This document shows positions 26,290-37,602 of a DNA stretch of 64,000 nt, piece after piece. Within the stretch, counting starts at the first letter, position 1, and each line of letters starts with the position of its first letter. Made by a program: the position numbers and the translations under genes. The notes under the pieces are model-generated. The model did no database searches. It worked only from the letters and a program-made list of their open reading frames with translations, and was not told the origin of the DNA. Source of the stretch: Odobenus rosmarus divergens (taxonomy: Eukaryota > Chordata > Mammalia > Carnivora > Odobenidae); NCBI RefSeq assembly GCF_000321225.1, contig NW_004451419.1:51791-115790 (forward strand), written 5' to 3'.

Positions 26290-27625
26290 TTTTTTTAAGT
26301 CACACCAGCTCTTTGTCTGCAGTTGATGGTGATCGGTATGTTGAGATCCTTATGCTTTGGTGAACATGTTCCTTCCCCTGCAATAATAGCAGAGGATCTT
26401 CTTTATAAATAAACCTGAAACGTACTCCTTTAAATAAAAAAATAAAATAAAATAGAAAGGAAAGGACCAGAGTGGTTAAGGCAATCTCCTCTTCCTACTT
26501 CCCCAACAGCAACATACTGTTAACACTTTCACCCCCTTGTGAACTACACCATCCTCGGCTTTAACCCCCCATATTATCACTCACAGAGCAGCCAATCACG
26601 GCCACACAGCTTCAAGCAAGGGACAGCATGAAACTCTGGCACCTTTCCCCAGATACTCTCCCAGCCTGCTCCAAGCCCCCATCCAGAAGCAGGATTGGCT
26701 GAGAAAATCCCAGCCCAAGAGTCTCCAAATGTAGACAGAGAGCACAAGAGGAAGATGGCAGATTGGCCCCCAACTTCCTCCTCCTGCGCCCACACCCTCA
26801 GCCATGTTCCTCCCACTAGAGGCAGTGTGTCTGCTCCACTGAGGCTAAGCTTGGTCACGGAATGTGGACTAGCGCCAACGCTGTGCTAGTGGACATAGCA
26901 AGTGCCAAGTCCTAAATACGCTTTTGCAGTCAACTGGCGTCTTGTGCTCCAGCCAGGGGCCCGGGAAGAGAATGGCCTGGGTCGCCCACAGGTCCCAAGA
27001 AGTCACAGGTGAAGGGGTGGAGGAGTCCGGAGCCTACTCTGCAGGCTGGAGCCCAGCCCAGCTGAGCCCCGCTCCAACTGAACCACAGATGAGCTGCATG
27101 AGTGAGATGTACGTTCTGGTGGTAAGCCACTGTACTTCGGAACGGTTGCTCATGCTCCGTTGTGGGTATTGCTGACTAGTGCTTCTAGGCCCCTGGGGTG
27201 GCACACCCTGGCTTCCTGAAAGACAAGGGCCTTCGGTCTGGACATCCAAACTGGCCTCAGCTCCCAGGAGACAGAGTGGCAGGTGCTGTCCCCGGGCTCC
27301 AATCCTGCAGCCCCTTAGAGCCTCGGCCCACTGGCTGTGGGGGGAGGAGGTTTCTCAGGCAGCAGTAACCCCCCCGCGCATCTCAGCAACAGTGCAGTGG
27401 GGGCTCCTCCCCGCCACCTGTGGGGAAGGAGTGGACAGAGGCTGAGAGGGCCTCTCAGGTCCCCTTCTCTTGAAGGCTCTGGGTCAGACAGGAACTAGAA
27501 TGAAGGACACATGCTTTCCTCCTAGGGGCCCAGGACCCAGCACTGTGGGCTGTTTGGGTGATACTGCTCTCAGGAGGGCTCAGAGCTCTATCACGGTCCA
27601 GAAGGCAGGAGGCAGCCACTAAGTA
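26290..27625. other. Intergenic stretch, mostly unique
   Basis: A possible LTR-like remnant lies near 26.85-27.18 kb ('GTGGTAAGCCACTGTACTTC'). No gene was recognised. Confidence 0.45.
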
Positions 27626-27629
27626 TTTG

Positions 27630-27850
27630 CTGAATGTGTGCCAAACTGCTTGGGTTCAAATCCCAGCTCCATCCCTTGCTACCATGTGACCTAACCTCTC
27701 TGTGCCTCAGTTTTCCCATCTGTAAAATGGGGATTTAACAACAACAAGAACATAGCATTTGTCCCATGGAATTGTTGCGAGGATTAAATAAGATGGATAT
27801 ATGTCAGCACAGTGCCTGGGACATCCTGAGGGCTCAGTCTTAGGTTACTG
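27630..27850 (+). mobile_element. MIR
   Basis: Well-preserved: 'GGGTTCAAATCCCAGCTCCA', 'CCTCAGTTTTCCCATCTGTA', 'GAGGATTAAATAAGATGG' and 'AGCACAGTGCCTGGGAC' in order. Confidence 0.9.
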
Positions 27851-28119
27851 TCATTATTATTCTCAATGTTTTGAAGGGAACAAATGGGTGATGGGATAAA
27901 GAAAGAGAGCAGGAATATATTTAGTCAGGCTAGTCATAAAGAGCTATACCAAAACTCTCATTTCGGATGAGATGTGAAAGATGAGAAGGAGCCAGGCATG
28001 TGGAAGAGCTGGAGGAGTGGGCATCTCAGACTGAGGGAACAAGTGCAAAGGTCCTGAGGTAGGACAGAGCTTGATGCTTCTGAAAAATGGAAAGGGGCTG
28101 TGGATGGAGCAAGGTCAGT

Positions 28120-28310
28120 TCCTCCCACCTCAGGGACTTTGCACATGCTCTTTCTTCCCGAAACACTCCTCCCCTCCCTATCCCCACCCTCACCTCCAGC
28201 CCAGCCCCTTTTGCCAGTATGAACTGTTACTTATCCTACATCTATCTGCCAGTTCAAAAGTCACTTCCTCACAGATCCTTGTGATTTCCCAGATGAGGTC
28301 AAAGTCTGTT
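28120..28310 (+). mobile_element. LINE-2 fragment
   Basis: The wording 'CTCAGGGACTTTGCACATGC' and 'CAGTTCAAAAGTCACTTCCT' matches the interior of the L2 3' end. Confidence 0.7.
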
Positions 28311-28329
28311 ATTACCCCTGTACTCATCT

Positions 28330-28962
28330 CCTGGGGCTGCTATATCAAATTTCCACAAATGTGGTGGCTCCAAACAACAGAAATTCACTTTCTCACAGTT
28401 CTAGAGGCCAGAAGTCCCAAATCAGGGTGTCAGTAGAAACTTGATCCCTCCAGATGCTCTAGAAAAGAATCCTTCCTTGCATCTTCCAGCTTCTGGTGGC
28501 TCCAAGTGTCCCTTGGCTTGTGGCTGCATCACTGCACTCTCTGTCTATCCTCAGATGGCCTTCTCTTCTTCTCTCTTAGAAGGACACCTGTCGTTGGATT
28601 TAAAGCCTAGCTGGATAATCCAGGATCTCATCTCGAGAGCTGTCATTTTTTTTTTTTAAGATTTTATTTATTTATTCATGAGAGACGGAGAGAGAGAGGG
28701 AGAGAGAGAGAGAAGCAGAGGGAGAAGCAGGCTCCCAAGAAGCAGGGAGCCCGATGCGGGACTCGATCCCAGGACCCTGGGATCATGACCTGAGCCGAAG
28801 GCAGACGCTTAACCATCTGAGCCACCCAGGCGCCCTCGAGAGCTGTTATTTAATTACATCTGCAAAGACCCTTTTTTTCCAAATGAGGTTACGTTCCCAG
28901 GTTCCAGAGGTTAGGGAACAGACATATCTTTTTGGAGACCACCATTCAACCCACTCGACCTC
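28330..28962 (-). mobile_element. MaLR/MLT1-type LTR, split by a SINE
   Basis: The antisense LTR wording includes 'CTCACAGTTCTAGAGGCCAG' and 'TTAATTACATCTGCAAAGAC' and ends 'ACCACCATTCAACCCACT'. The CAN-SINE at 28648-28835 interrupts it. Family by memory. Confidence 0.65.
28648..28835 (-). mobile_element. CAN-SINE, young-looking copy nested in an LTR
   Basis: Clean copy with the tail complement 'TTATTTATTCATGAGAGACG'. The 15-base duplication TCGAGAGCTGTCATT / TCGAGAGCTGTTATT is at 28633-28647 and 28836-28850, with one mismatch. Confidence 0.97.
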
Positions 28963-29748
28963 TGCCTGTCATCTTAAACCTCCCCTCAGACCCTTAACCA
29001 TAGCTGGAAATTCTGTAATTACTTGTGACATCATTTGGCAATGCCTATCTTCTTAGGAAGCTGCAGGCAACAGGAAGGCAGATCGACATCTGTAATGCTC
29101 AGTCCCAGCACCCGGTGGACAGTGGGCGCCTGGTATGTGTGTGTTGACCAAACGGAGCCCTGAGCCCCGAGCTCCTGGAGGATGCTTCTTGTCAAGGACA
29201 CAGGCCGGAAGCCATAAGCAAGGCCTCCAGCCTACAATGTACTTAAGCCTTTACAGCCTCATAAATCCCCTGGCTGGTGGCATGATTAGGGACTGAGTCA
29301 AAATGCAAGAAATTTAATTTCCCAGTGCTCAGCCTTGTAAACTCACCCCCCTAAACCAAAAGCCATAAATGTTTGATAAAACACCATGTGGCTCCTGCTT
29401 CCCAGAAATGGTCCCTGGGCCCAGGGAAGAAGCCACATTCAGCCTGCACTAGATGCCATGTGGGCATTGTAATTAATGTTTGGTAGAGCTCTTCTTAATG
29501 GCCTGGGCTCTTTGTGGCCATATCAATAATAATGACAGTCATCCAGCCAGTCTGCTGATGAGTCCCATCCAGAGAGGAAAAGAGAAAGGAGAATCTCAGA
29601 AGCAACTTCACACACATTACAGGGTAAAGGAACATGGCCGTGGATTGATAGAGGGCTTTGGGCTTTTCATCACACAGCCGCGTCCTTGATCTCACTTGAT
29701 CCTTGCATTGAGTCTATGAGAAGAGCAAAGCAAGAATTGCTAACTCTT
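28963..29748. other. Intergenic unique DNA, candidate conserved block
   Basis: No repeat was recognised. The segment 29215-29480 is discussed as a candidate regulatory element. Confidence 0.45.
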
Positions 29749-29936
29749 GGGCGCCTGGGTGGCTCAGATGGTTAAGCGTCTGCCTTCGGCTCAGGTCATG
29801 ATCCTAGGGTCCTGGGATCGAGTCCCGCATCGGGCTCCCTGCTCCTTGGGAGCCTGCTTCTCCCTCTGCTTCTCTCTTTCTCTCTCTCCTCCTCTGTCTC
29901 TCATGAATAAATAAATAAAATCTTTAAAAAAAAAAA
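29749..29936 (+). mobile_element. CAN-SINE, young-looking copy
   Basis: Clean head 'GGGCGCCTGGGTGGCTCAG', tail 'CTCATGAATAAATAAATAAA'. The 16-base duplication AAGAATTGCTAACTCT is at 29732-29747 and 29937-29952. Same subfamily as the copy at 28648-28835, opposite orientation. Confidence 0.97.
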
Positions 29937-30419
29937 AAGAATTGCTAACTCTCTTTAAGGGAAGAGAAAAGTGAAGCCTAGAAAGGAAACTTTTGGGTCA
30001 TGTAGCTCATAAAAGCCCCAGGAACTGAACCCGGGTCTCAGAACCCCTGGTCCCCTCATAGACCACCAGTGGTGATGCCGGGAAGGACGGTATGCACCTA
30101 AACAGCAGCTGGAAGGAGAGAGGTCAGGTTTGAGGACTTTCCTGACCAAGAGCATTCTACAGCACGTAGCCATCTGCAAAGGCCTTCTGAAGGACACCTG
30201 GATCCAGCCAAGCCTGAAGCCAGGGCTCTGGATTTTTCAGTCTGTTGAGCCAGCATATTACCTTGCTTCAGCCAATGTGAACTGAGTTTCTAAGGCGTTC
30301 AATCAAAAGAATACTGATTCAGACACTCGGGATTCTATCCCCAAGAAGAAGGAAGGGAATTGGAGGAAAACCCCCTCTCACATTCAGACATGTTGGCAAG
30401 GGATGTTACTGGCATCAAT

Positions 30420-30570
30420 AAATTCCAGAATGTCAGAGCTGGAAAAGTCATTTCATTGTACAGAGGAAGAAACGGAGACCAAGAGAGTGGACTTGACTTT
30501 CCCAAAGCCACACAATACAGGGACCAAAGCAGGACTCATATCCGGTTCAGAGTTTCTTCCTTTACAAGCA
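30420..30570 (-). mobile_element. MIR-like fragment, antisense
   Basis: The pattern 'ATTGTACAGAGGAAGAAACG' followed by 'CCCAAAGCCACACAATACAG' resembles an antisense MIR. Confidence 0.55.
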
Positions 30571-31074
30571 GGCAATGAAGGCATCACTCAAGGAGCACGA
30601 AACAGCATCTCTGAAACACAAATGATCAAATCAATCAAATCACCAGATCAAAATGACTTCCTACTCCCAGGGCCACCATTAGGGACCCATTCCCTCCTTG
30701 TTTTCTGTCTCCAAGATGCATCCAACAAATGCATAAATGAATTCCAGCCAAGCTGACTGGCAGAGTGATACAGTGCGAGAGGTTGTGGATTATCACTGGG
30801 TTACTGTAGATGGGGAAACTGAGGCTAGGAACAGGACCATGACTGGCCTTCCTATTTTCACAGAAAGATCTGCCTACAGCAGGCTGAAGGCAGAGCACAC
30901 ACCTCTTTGGAATGACACCCAAGGAGAAGAAGTGGTTAGAGCCCAGGGTCAGATGGTGCTGACCCCCCCAATTCGCCTGAACTGACACGGGCCAGCTGGA
31001 AACATGAGGACCGCCATCAGAGTGGGACACAGGCTCTAGATCAAGCCCCCCTCCCTTTAAGAGTCTAAAGGCTC

Positions 31075-31262
31075 TGAGCCTTCGGCTCAGGTCATGATCC
31101 CAGGGTCCTGGGATTGAGCCCCGCATCAGGCTCTCTGCTCAGCAGGGAAGCCTGCTTCTCCCTCTGCCTCTGCCTGCTGCTCCCCCTGCTGTGCTCTCTC
31201 TCTCTCTCTCTCTCTCCCTCTCTCTCTGTCAAATAAATAAATAAAATCTAAAAAAAAAAAAA
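31075..31262 (+). mobile_element. CAN-SINE, 5'-truncated
   Basis: It begins inside the element at 'TTCGGCTCAGGTCATGATCC' and runs through a CT microsatellite to the AAATA tail. The head is missing. Confidence 0.9.
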
Positions 31263-32525
31263 AGAACACAGCAAGCTCTAGTCACTCTTTCTCTGTAGTG
31301 AGAAGAGAGAATCTCATATTTTGCCCTTAAGAAATGGGTGTTGACATCTCTTTACATTATTAGAGAAAATGCCCAGCCAAGAAATAAACCTCCACTTTAT
31401 TTACAGTATATTTCCCAGAACTCAGAGAAATGCTGTGCTCTTCTGCATAGACTTCAGACCAAAGCATAATTTATCACAATACATCAAACTTTACAGGACA
31501 TAAAACTCTCCCTACTTTATAAAAACATACAAGGGTTTGCTCACTCTTTACATAAATTACTTAAGGACATCCCAGCTGTACACAACATTTTGAAAGGATT
31601 TCCATTACTGGCAAGAGCTGATTCTCCCAGTGGCGATCTTTGCCGTGGCCGAGGGAACAATCAAAGTGGGAGCGATGGAGGTTGTAACAAAGCATTCGGC
31701 GGGAAAGAAACCCATCCCAGATCAGCCTAGAGCAGTGAGTGTTGTCCTAACCACGAAATAAGTCACCTCTGTATTGAAATTCAGGCTTGCAAGGTAGGTG
31801 ACAGAAATAGGAGCAAGATTATAAACATCCCAAGGACAAAGACCGTATCTAGTTTTGGTCACCAATGTACCCTAGCACATAGCAGATGCTCAATAAATTC
31901 AAATGGAAGAGGGAGAGAGGGGGGGTAAGGAGGGAAGGGGCAACCAGACTACCCCAGTAATGGTACCCAATTCCCAACCACCCTCGTCCCAAACCGCACC
32001 CCACATTCCATGATCTTGAGCCCATGGAAGAAAGAAGAGAAAACATGATTCTACTGACCCCATTCTCCATATGGGAAAAGTAAGGCCCCAGTGTCAGGCC
32101 CTTCAATTAGTCGTATTTATTTAAACCAGCTGTTGCAAATCTTAATACCTACAGGGACAGGCAGGATCTTTACTGAGCCACACCAGGCAGGGAATGGAGT
32201 GAACTGGAAGCCCTTCCCCAAGGGCGACAAAGGCCTCGTAAGAATGCCCGGCCCAGGGCTGCCAGCCACTGATTATTTCAAGAGAAGCTGGAAATAGCCA
32301 TTTTTAAGCAAAATCATATTTTCAAAGTTAACCACTATTTTTTTTTTAATTTTAAACATATTCTGGGCATCCCCCCAGATGTACTCTGTTCCCCAGCCCA
32401 GGATACCACCTGGAATGCAGCACTGGTTAGAAGGAAGGACCGGCAAGGGGAGGGGGCCGAGGGGCGGGAGAGAAATGCACATTTACAGCATCTGCTTACG
32501 CATCATGTGAGATTTCTACACGCAT
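31263..32525. other. Intergenic AT-rich unique DNA
   Basis: AT-rich sequence at 31.3-31.6 kb without recognisable repeats. A short L2-like end at about 31835-31905 ends 'GCAGATGCTCAATAAATTC'. No gene. Confidence 0.5.
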
Positions 32526-32526
32526 G

Positions 32527-32821
32527 GTATGGACTGAATGTGTGGTCCCACGCCCCCTGCAAATTCATATATTGAAGCCTTAACCCCCAAAGTGACTGCA
32601 TTTGGAAATGGGGCCTTTAAGGAAGTAATTAAGGTTAAATGAGGTCATAGCATGGGGGCCCTGATCCAATAGGGCTGGTGTCCTTGTAAGAGCAAGAAGA
32701 AACACCAGAGATCTCTTGCTCTTCCTCTCCCTCCCCTTCTCTCCCTCCCCCTCCCTCCCTCCCTACTTCCTTCCCTCTCTCCCTCTCTCTCTCTACCTCT
32801 CTCCCTCTCCACACCACCCTC

Positions 32822-32858
<37 letters not shown>

Positions 32859-33029
32859 GCACAGGAAAGAGCCATGTGCAAACCAAGGAGGCCCTACCAG
32901 AAACCAACCCTGTTGACACCTTGATCTTGGACTGGCAGACTCTCTGGAACTGTAACAAATACATTTCTGTTGTTTAAGTCACTCAGTCTCTGGTGTTTTG
33001 TTATGGCAGCCCAGCTGACTCATACAATA
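32527..33029 (+). mobile_element. MaLR/MLT1-type LTR
   Basis: It starts 'TGGTATGGACTGAATGTGTG', continues 'AAATTCATATATTGAAGCCT' and 'GCTGGTGTCCTTGTAAGAGC', and ends 'TTTTGTTATGGCAGCCCAGC' and 'TGACTCATACA'. A CT-rich tract and a CA microsatellite have expanded in its middle. Family by memory. Confidence 0.75.
32711..32857 (+). repeat. CT-rich tract followed by (CA)n microsatellite
   Basis: About 100 bases of CT-rich sequence, then about 17 CA units (32823-32857), inside the LTR. Confidence 0.95.
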
Positions 33030-34104
33030 CACAATCCCATTCCACTTAAAATACAGAACAAAGATATGACATAAATAATCCCCAACCCGGAGAAAGGTGA
33101 ACACCTTACCTTTGTGCGGTATTTTTTAGAAAGCCCTGTGGCCCGGGCGGTGGGGGGCGGTGCAGATGATTGCCTCCATTTTTCAGATGAGAAGACCAAG
33201 TCAATCACTCTTTCCCATACATCCTAGCATCCGGTCTGGCCTGGACAATATCGGTGCTCAGACCAAATCCACTCAGATCGTTTCGCTCCTTTTCTGTGAG
33301 CCCCACGGTCCACCCCAGCCTCTGGGTGCATTCACCTCCACCAGCCAGTCCCGGGGACCCTTCTTAGAGCACCGCCCTTGGCTGCTGGGGGCTCTCTGCT
33401 GGCACTTGCAGGGGACCACAAGCCCCTGAGCTTTCCTTGCAGGCAGCCCTTACCTGATGCCCATCAGATGCCTGTGTCCAAAAGCCCCGCTCCCTCCCCA
33501 GGCATGGGCTAATTCCGGGATGTGACTCACCCTTCCAGGGCACCCCTCTGCGGGATCAGGTTGAGAATACCCTCCACAGGACTTTGCCAAAATCATACCT
33601 CGTTTGGTTTCTTCCTTTTCCCTGCCCTCCCTCTCCCTTCCCCTTATTCATCTCCCCTGGGACATACAAGTCCTTCTCTCAGAAGGTCTTCTTCCAATAC
33701 CAGGTCTCCTGGAAGATGCATGCCCTACAACAAGGCCGGTTTTCCCCAGGGTCCCGATGCGGTGGGAGCCAGGCAGTGCCCAGAGCCCGAATGAAGACTC
33801 ACACCTCCAGGGAGACCCGGAAGGGAGCAGCTGGGCAGCCGTGGGGACAGCTGTCGGTGGGGGTGGGAATGACAGCAGGAGAGAGAAGAGAATGAGACCC
33901 TCTGGCTTTCCTTGACCTTTACTATTTTATTGTTACACAACTTCGACATACTCAGTGTACAAAAAACACTTCGAGGCAGATTTTTTTTTTTAAAGATCAC
34001 CCAAAGATAAAATAAGCAGTCAGCATATTGGGGTATCTCCAGCCAGACTGTGTGCATGTGCTTAAATAAAAATAGGGCCATCCCATATATAGAAAAAGTA
34101 CGGT
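33030..34104. other. Intergenic stretch, unique
   Basis: No gene or repeat was recognised. Overlapping open frames at 33.5-33.9 kb in all three plus frames argue against real coding sequence. Confidence 0.5.
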
Positions 34105-34335
34105 GTAGAGCCTCGCTGGAGTGTGGGCTCTGGAACCAGACTACCAGGAGGTGGATCTTGACTCCACACTCACTAGCTGTGGGACCTGAGGCAAGTAAGT
34201 CACCTCTCTGGGCCTCAGCTTCCCCAGCTGCAAAGTGGGGAGGCTAGTGTCACCCTTAGAAGGTGGTCTTGAGGATTCACTGAGTTAATGCACACAAAGC
34301 ACTTAGAACCGTCCCTCACATACACCAAGTCCTGG
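34105..34335 (+). mobile_element. MIR, near full length
   Basis: Full MIR order: 'GTGGGCTCTGGAACCAGACT', 'CACTCACTAGCTGTGGGACC', 'GGGCCTCAGCTTCCCCAGCT' and 'GAGTTAATGCACACAAAGCA'. Confidence 0.9.
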
Positions 34336-36016
34336 GAGAACACTGGCTGTTATCTCCAGCAGCAGCGTTACAATTGGAGGTCGCAAACTCGCAGCTTCCG
34401 GCAAGATCCAGCCGGCAGATGTGTTTTGTTTAATCCGAATGATGGTTTGGGGAATCTGTTCGGTTTCAGTGTGGGAAGGCGCCGTCTTAGAGTTGAGCGG
34501 GTCAGAGGGCGTATGCCTCCCCCTCACCTCTCAGTCATTGCTGAGTCCTAGCAAAGTGGATTCTGGCTGTCTGAGGGCAAAGCTCCAACACAGAGAGATG
34601 CAGGTGCTGGTCGTGGGGGAGACAGTGCATGTGAACACAGTAAAGGGGTCCGGGCCTACAGGCAGGGCACTGATTGTGTTCGCTACAGAGGGGTTTGGAT
34701 GTGTGGGGAGGGATCTATTGGCTCTGAATGTTGGCATCTGATACCAAAGGACCAGGAAGGCTAAACAATGTACCATGCCTTGCCTGGTCCCACATAATGA
34801 AAAATCGTCCCACTCCAAACATCAAAAGCAACCCCAGAGATGAACGGTTCTCTAGTCCCTCATTTGACAGATGGGGAAGTTGAGGCCCAGAGAGGGAAAG
34901 CGACTTGCCCAACGTGAAACAGCAAAAAAAGCCACAAAGCTGGGGGGTGGAACACTGGTCTCTTCTCAGCTGCCCTTGAATCCTAATTCGTCCCCAAACC
35001 TAAAAGAGAACATTCTAAGCCCCAAGTGCAAAATCCCTCCCAGAGTTCTAGAAGGGGTAGGCAATCCCCCAGTCTTCTCTAGGTGGAGTGGGGAGAAATC
35101 AAACTTCAAGACAGTCTGAGTGCCAAAAGCAGATGTGCAAACAAAGATAAGGAAGGCAGGGTTTTCACCAGACAAATTCGTGCCCCACTCAGTTTAGACA
35201 TTAAAATGAACTAACTTAATTTCATGCCATATGCAAATCCTTACCAGCTGTCAGCTCTGTAATCACAGGAGACTTAATGTAATAACTAAACAAGAACAAA
35301 AACGCAGCAAATACAGGCTCTGGGCAAGTCCATTGACAGCGGGTTTTATGTTCCGGGGAACTCAGCAAGTGCAGAGCATTTATGGCGGACATCTGGAAGC
35401 AGTTATGTGCCCAAACGCCTGCCATCTCCTTAACAAAAATGCTGACAGCGATAATAAATAATGGCTAAGACCTGATCCGGGCGTTGCACACCCTGAGCCC
35501 CCATGTACCATGAACGTCTCTCTCTAGACCCTACAGCCTCTCTGCACTTGTCAGGGTTCAGCTCGGCCTGGCTGCAATCTGGACTGAGAGCTCAGAAGCA
35601 GCCAAAAGACATCCCAGGTTCACTGGGTTTGGGTCCCCCCCCAACGTGGAACCAAAGAAGTGGGAAGATGCCTGCCACCGGTGGCTGAGGAGGGGTGGTG
35701 CCGTGGGCCAGGAGCCAAATGAGCCGCCTTCCGTGCATTATCTCAGTGTTTCCCAAAGCGTGGAGGATGATTTAAGTTCATCCAGTCATTCAGTCAACAA
35801 ACATTTATTAAGCACCTATTATGTGTCAGGCACTGTGCTGGAAATAGATCAGCAAACAAAATACATACAAATCCCTGGCCGTGTGAGGTTTGGTTTCTGG
35901 TGGGACACATCTTTAAAATACAGCTGGGATGTGGGTTAGGAAAAAGACACTTTGCCCTAGTTATTGCCTTAGGATGAAGTTCTAGGTTTAAAAGTTGATT
36001 TAAAAAAGCATTAAAT
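34336..36016. other. Intergenic stretch with a candidate conserved block
   Basis: A MIR-like antisense piece lies at about 34840-34930. The AT-rich unique block 35100-35460 is discussed separately. An old repeat of the 'AAACATTTATTAAGCACCTA' type lies near 35800-35860. Confidence 0.5.
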
Positions 36017-36241
36017 GGGGCGCCTGGGTGGCTCAGTCGGTTAAGTGTCTGCCTTCAGCTCAGGGCATGATCCCAGAGTCCTGGGATCGAGCCCCGCCCC
36101 AAATGGCACTGGACTCCCTACTCAGCAGGGAGTCTGCTTCTCCCTCTCCCCCTGCCCCTCCCCTTGCTCATTTGCGTGCTCTTTCTCTTCTCTCTCTCTC
36201 AAATAAATAAAATCTTTAAAAAACAAAAAAGATTTTCTAAG
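36017..36241 (+). mobile_element. CAN-SINE
   Basis: Complete copy with a perfect 13-base duplication AAAAGCATTAAAT at 36004-36016 and 36242-36254. Confidence 0.97.
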
Positions 36242-36319
36242 AAAAGCATTAAATAAATAATAAAACAGATGTTTCACAGGTGGCTTAAAAGCATGATGGG
36301 GTTTCTTCTCCTACACGAC

Positions 36320-36475
36320 CCTGATATAGGTATTATCGTTAGTCTCATTTTATAGCTAGGGAAACTGAGGCTCAGGGAGATGGAGTCATTTGCCAGAGGT
36401 CACATGGGACACTGTAGAGTCCAGATTTGAACCCAGGTCCATCTTCAGAGCCCGTGTTTTAACCACTACTCAGAG
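36320..36475 (-). mobile_element. MIR, antisense
   Basis: It shows 'CATTTTATAGCTAGGGAAAC', 'TGAGGCTCAGGGAGATGG', 'CAGATTTGAACCCAGGTCCA' and 'GTGTTTTAACCACTACTCAG'. Confidence 0.85.
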
Positions 36476-36984
36476 CCAAGGAGATACATCAGGTGGCCCA
36501 TTTCATCCCACCACTTGGCTCCCTTCCACCAGCTCCCCAAATCACTTTGCACATGGCTTATACCCCCTCTACAGAAATCCCACCGAGGGGTTATGCCATT
36601 TCCCCTTGCTCATGGTTTAGGGTTAAGGAGGATTCAGGGCAGCCCATTTCACATCCTTCCTTAATTTGAAGCCAGGACGGCCCCCCATTCACACAACAGG
36701 GGCTAGCTCAGGGGCCTGTGGAAACAACCAGAGACCCACTACAGGGAGGGAAGACCCTCTGATGACCCGAAGCTACTTCCCCAGCCCTGAAGGGCTGATC
36801 TCAAGTGTGATCGTGTCTGGGACCAACATGCAAAGCTCCCATCACCCCCAGCAGGAGAGCAACTCAGAACATCTTCATCTCCAGCCGCAAGCCAGAGGAG
36901 CAAGACCATCTATGCAGAGGAGCAAGAACATCTCCCAGGTGTCTCATGCCAAGAGCTCAGTCACTCCTCCAACAACCTGTGTGA

Positions 36985-37124
36985 CAACTACTGTGATCAT
37001 TCCCATTTCACAGATGAGAAGACAGAGCCAGCGAGAACTAAAAAACTTGCCCAAGGTCACCCATCTGCTCAGTGGCAGTGCTGGGTTTTCAGCCCCAGAC
37101 AGTCTGGCTGCAGACCCTGCGCTC
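36985..37124 (-). mobile_element. MIR, antisense
   Basis: It shows 'CCCATTTCACAGATGAGAAG' and 'CTTGCCCAAGGTCACCCATC', ending near 'GACCCTGCGCTCTAAACCAG'. Confidence 0.85.
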
Positions 37125-37352
37125 TAAACCAGGGCCCAGAAAACTTGTGTTATGAAGGGCCCAGGAGTAAATATTTTAGACTTTGTGGGCCATACAGCCT
37201 CTGCTGCAACCACCCAAGTCTGCCAGTGTAGACTCAAACAGCCATGGATGACACATAAATGAGTGGGCACAGCTGGGTTCCAATAAAACTTTATTTACAA
37301 AAACAGGCAGTGGGCCAGATTGGGCCCACAAGCCATAGTCTGCCAACCCCTA
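37125..37352 (-). mobile_element. hAT-type DNA transposon remnant
   Basis: Opposite-orientation copy of the family at 4574-4797. It has 'GACTTTGTGGGCCATACAGC', 'CAATAAAACTTTATTTACAA' and 'ATAGTCTGCCAACCCCT'. Confidence 0.7.
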
Positions 37353-37584
37353 CTTTAATCCACTGCACAGCACTGCCTTTTGTCATCTCTAAAGCACATA
37401 CCCTGAGCCACCCACTGGGGATTTGTACCATAGAAAAAGCAAACGAACGATAAGTTCGTCTCGAAATCAGAAGGCGAATCCTGTGGGACCCTAAGGAGAC
37501 CCTGTAACCTCCTGGTCCTGTTTCCTCTATCGTAAAATGAAAAGAATACCCGCATGGCACACACAGAAAACGCACACATGCATG

Positions 37585-37602
37585 CACACACACACACACA
37601 CA
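37585..37602 (+). repeat. (CA)n microsatellite
   Basis: About nine CA units. Confidence 0.9.

Noticed and set aside
30635..31126. 163-codon open frame on the minus strand
   Set aside because: Its N-terminal part is the complement of a truncated CAN-SINE; the rest is ordinary intergenic DNA.
32823..32857. Possible CRISPR-like or designed repeat array
   Set aside because: It is a plain CA microsatellite; no spaced repeat array or prokaryotic gene context exists anywhere in the window.
36666..37127. 153-codon open frame on the plus strand
   Set aside because: Its 3' half is an antisense MIR and no protein family is recognisable.
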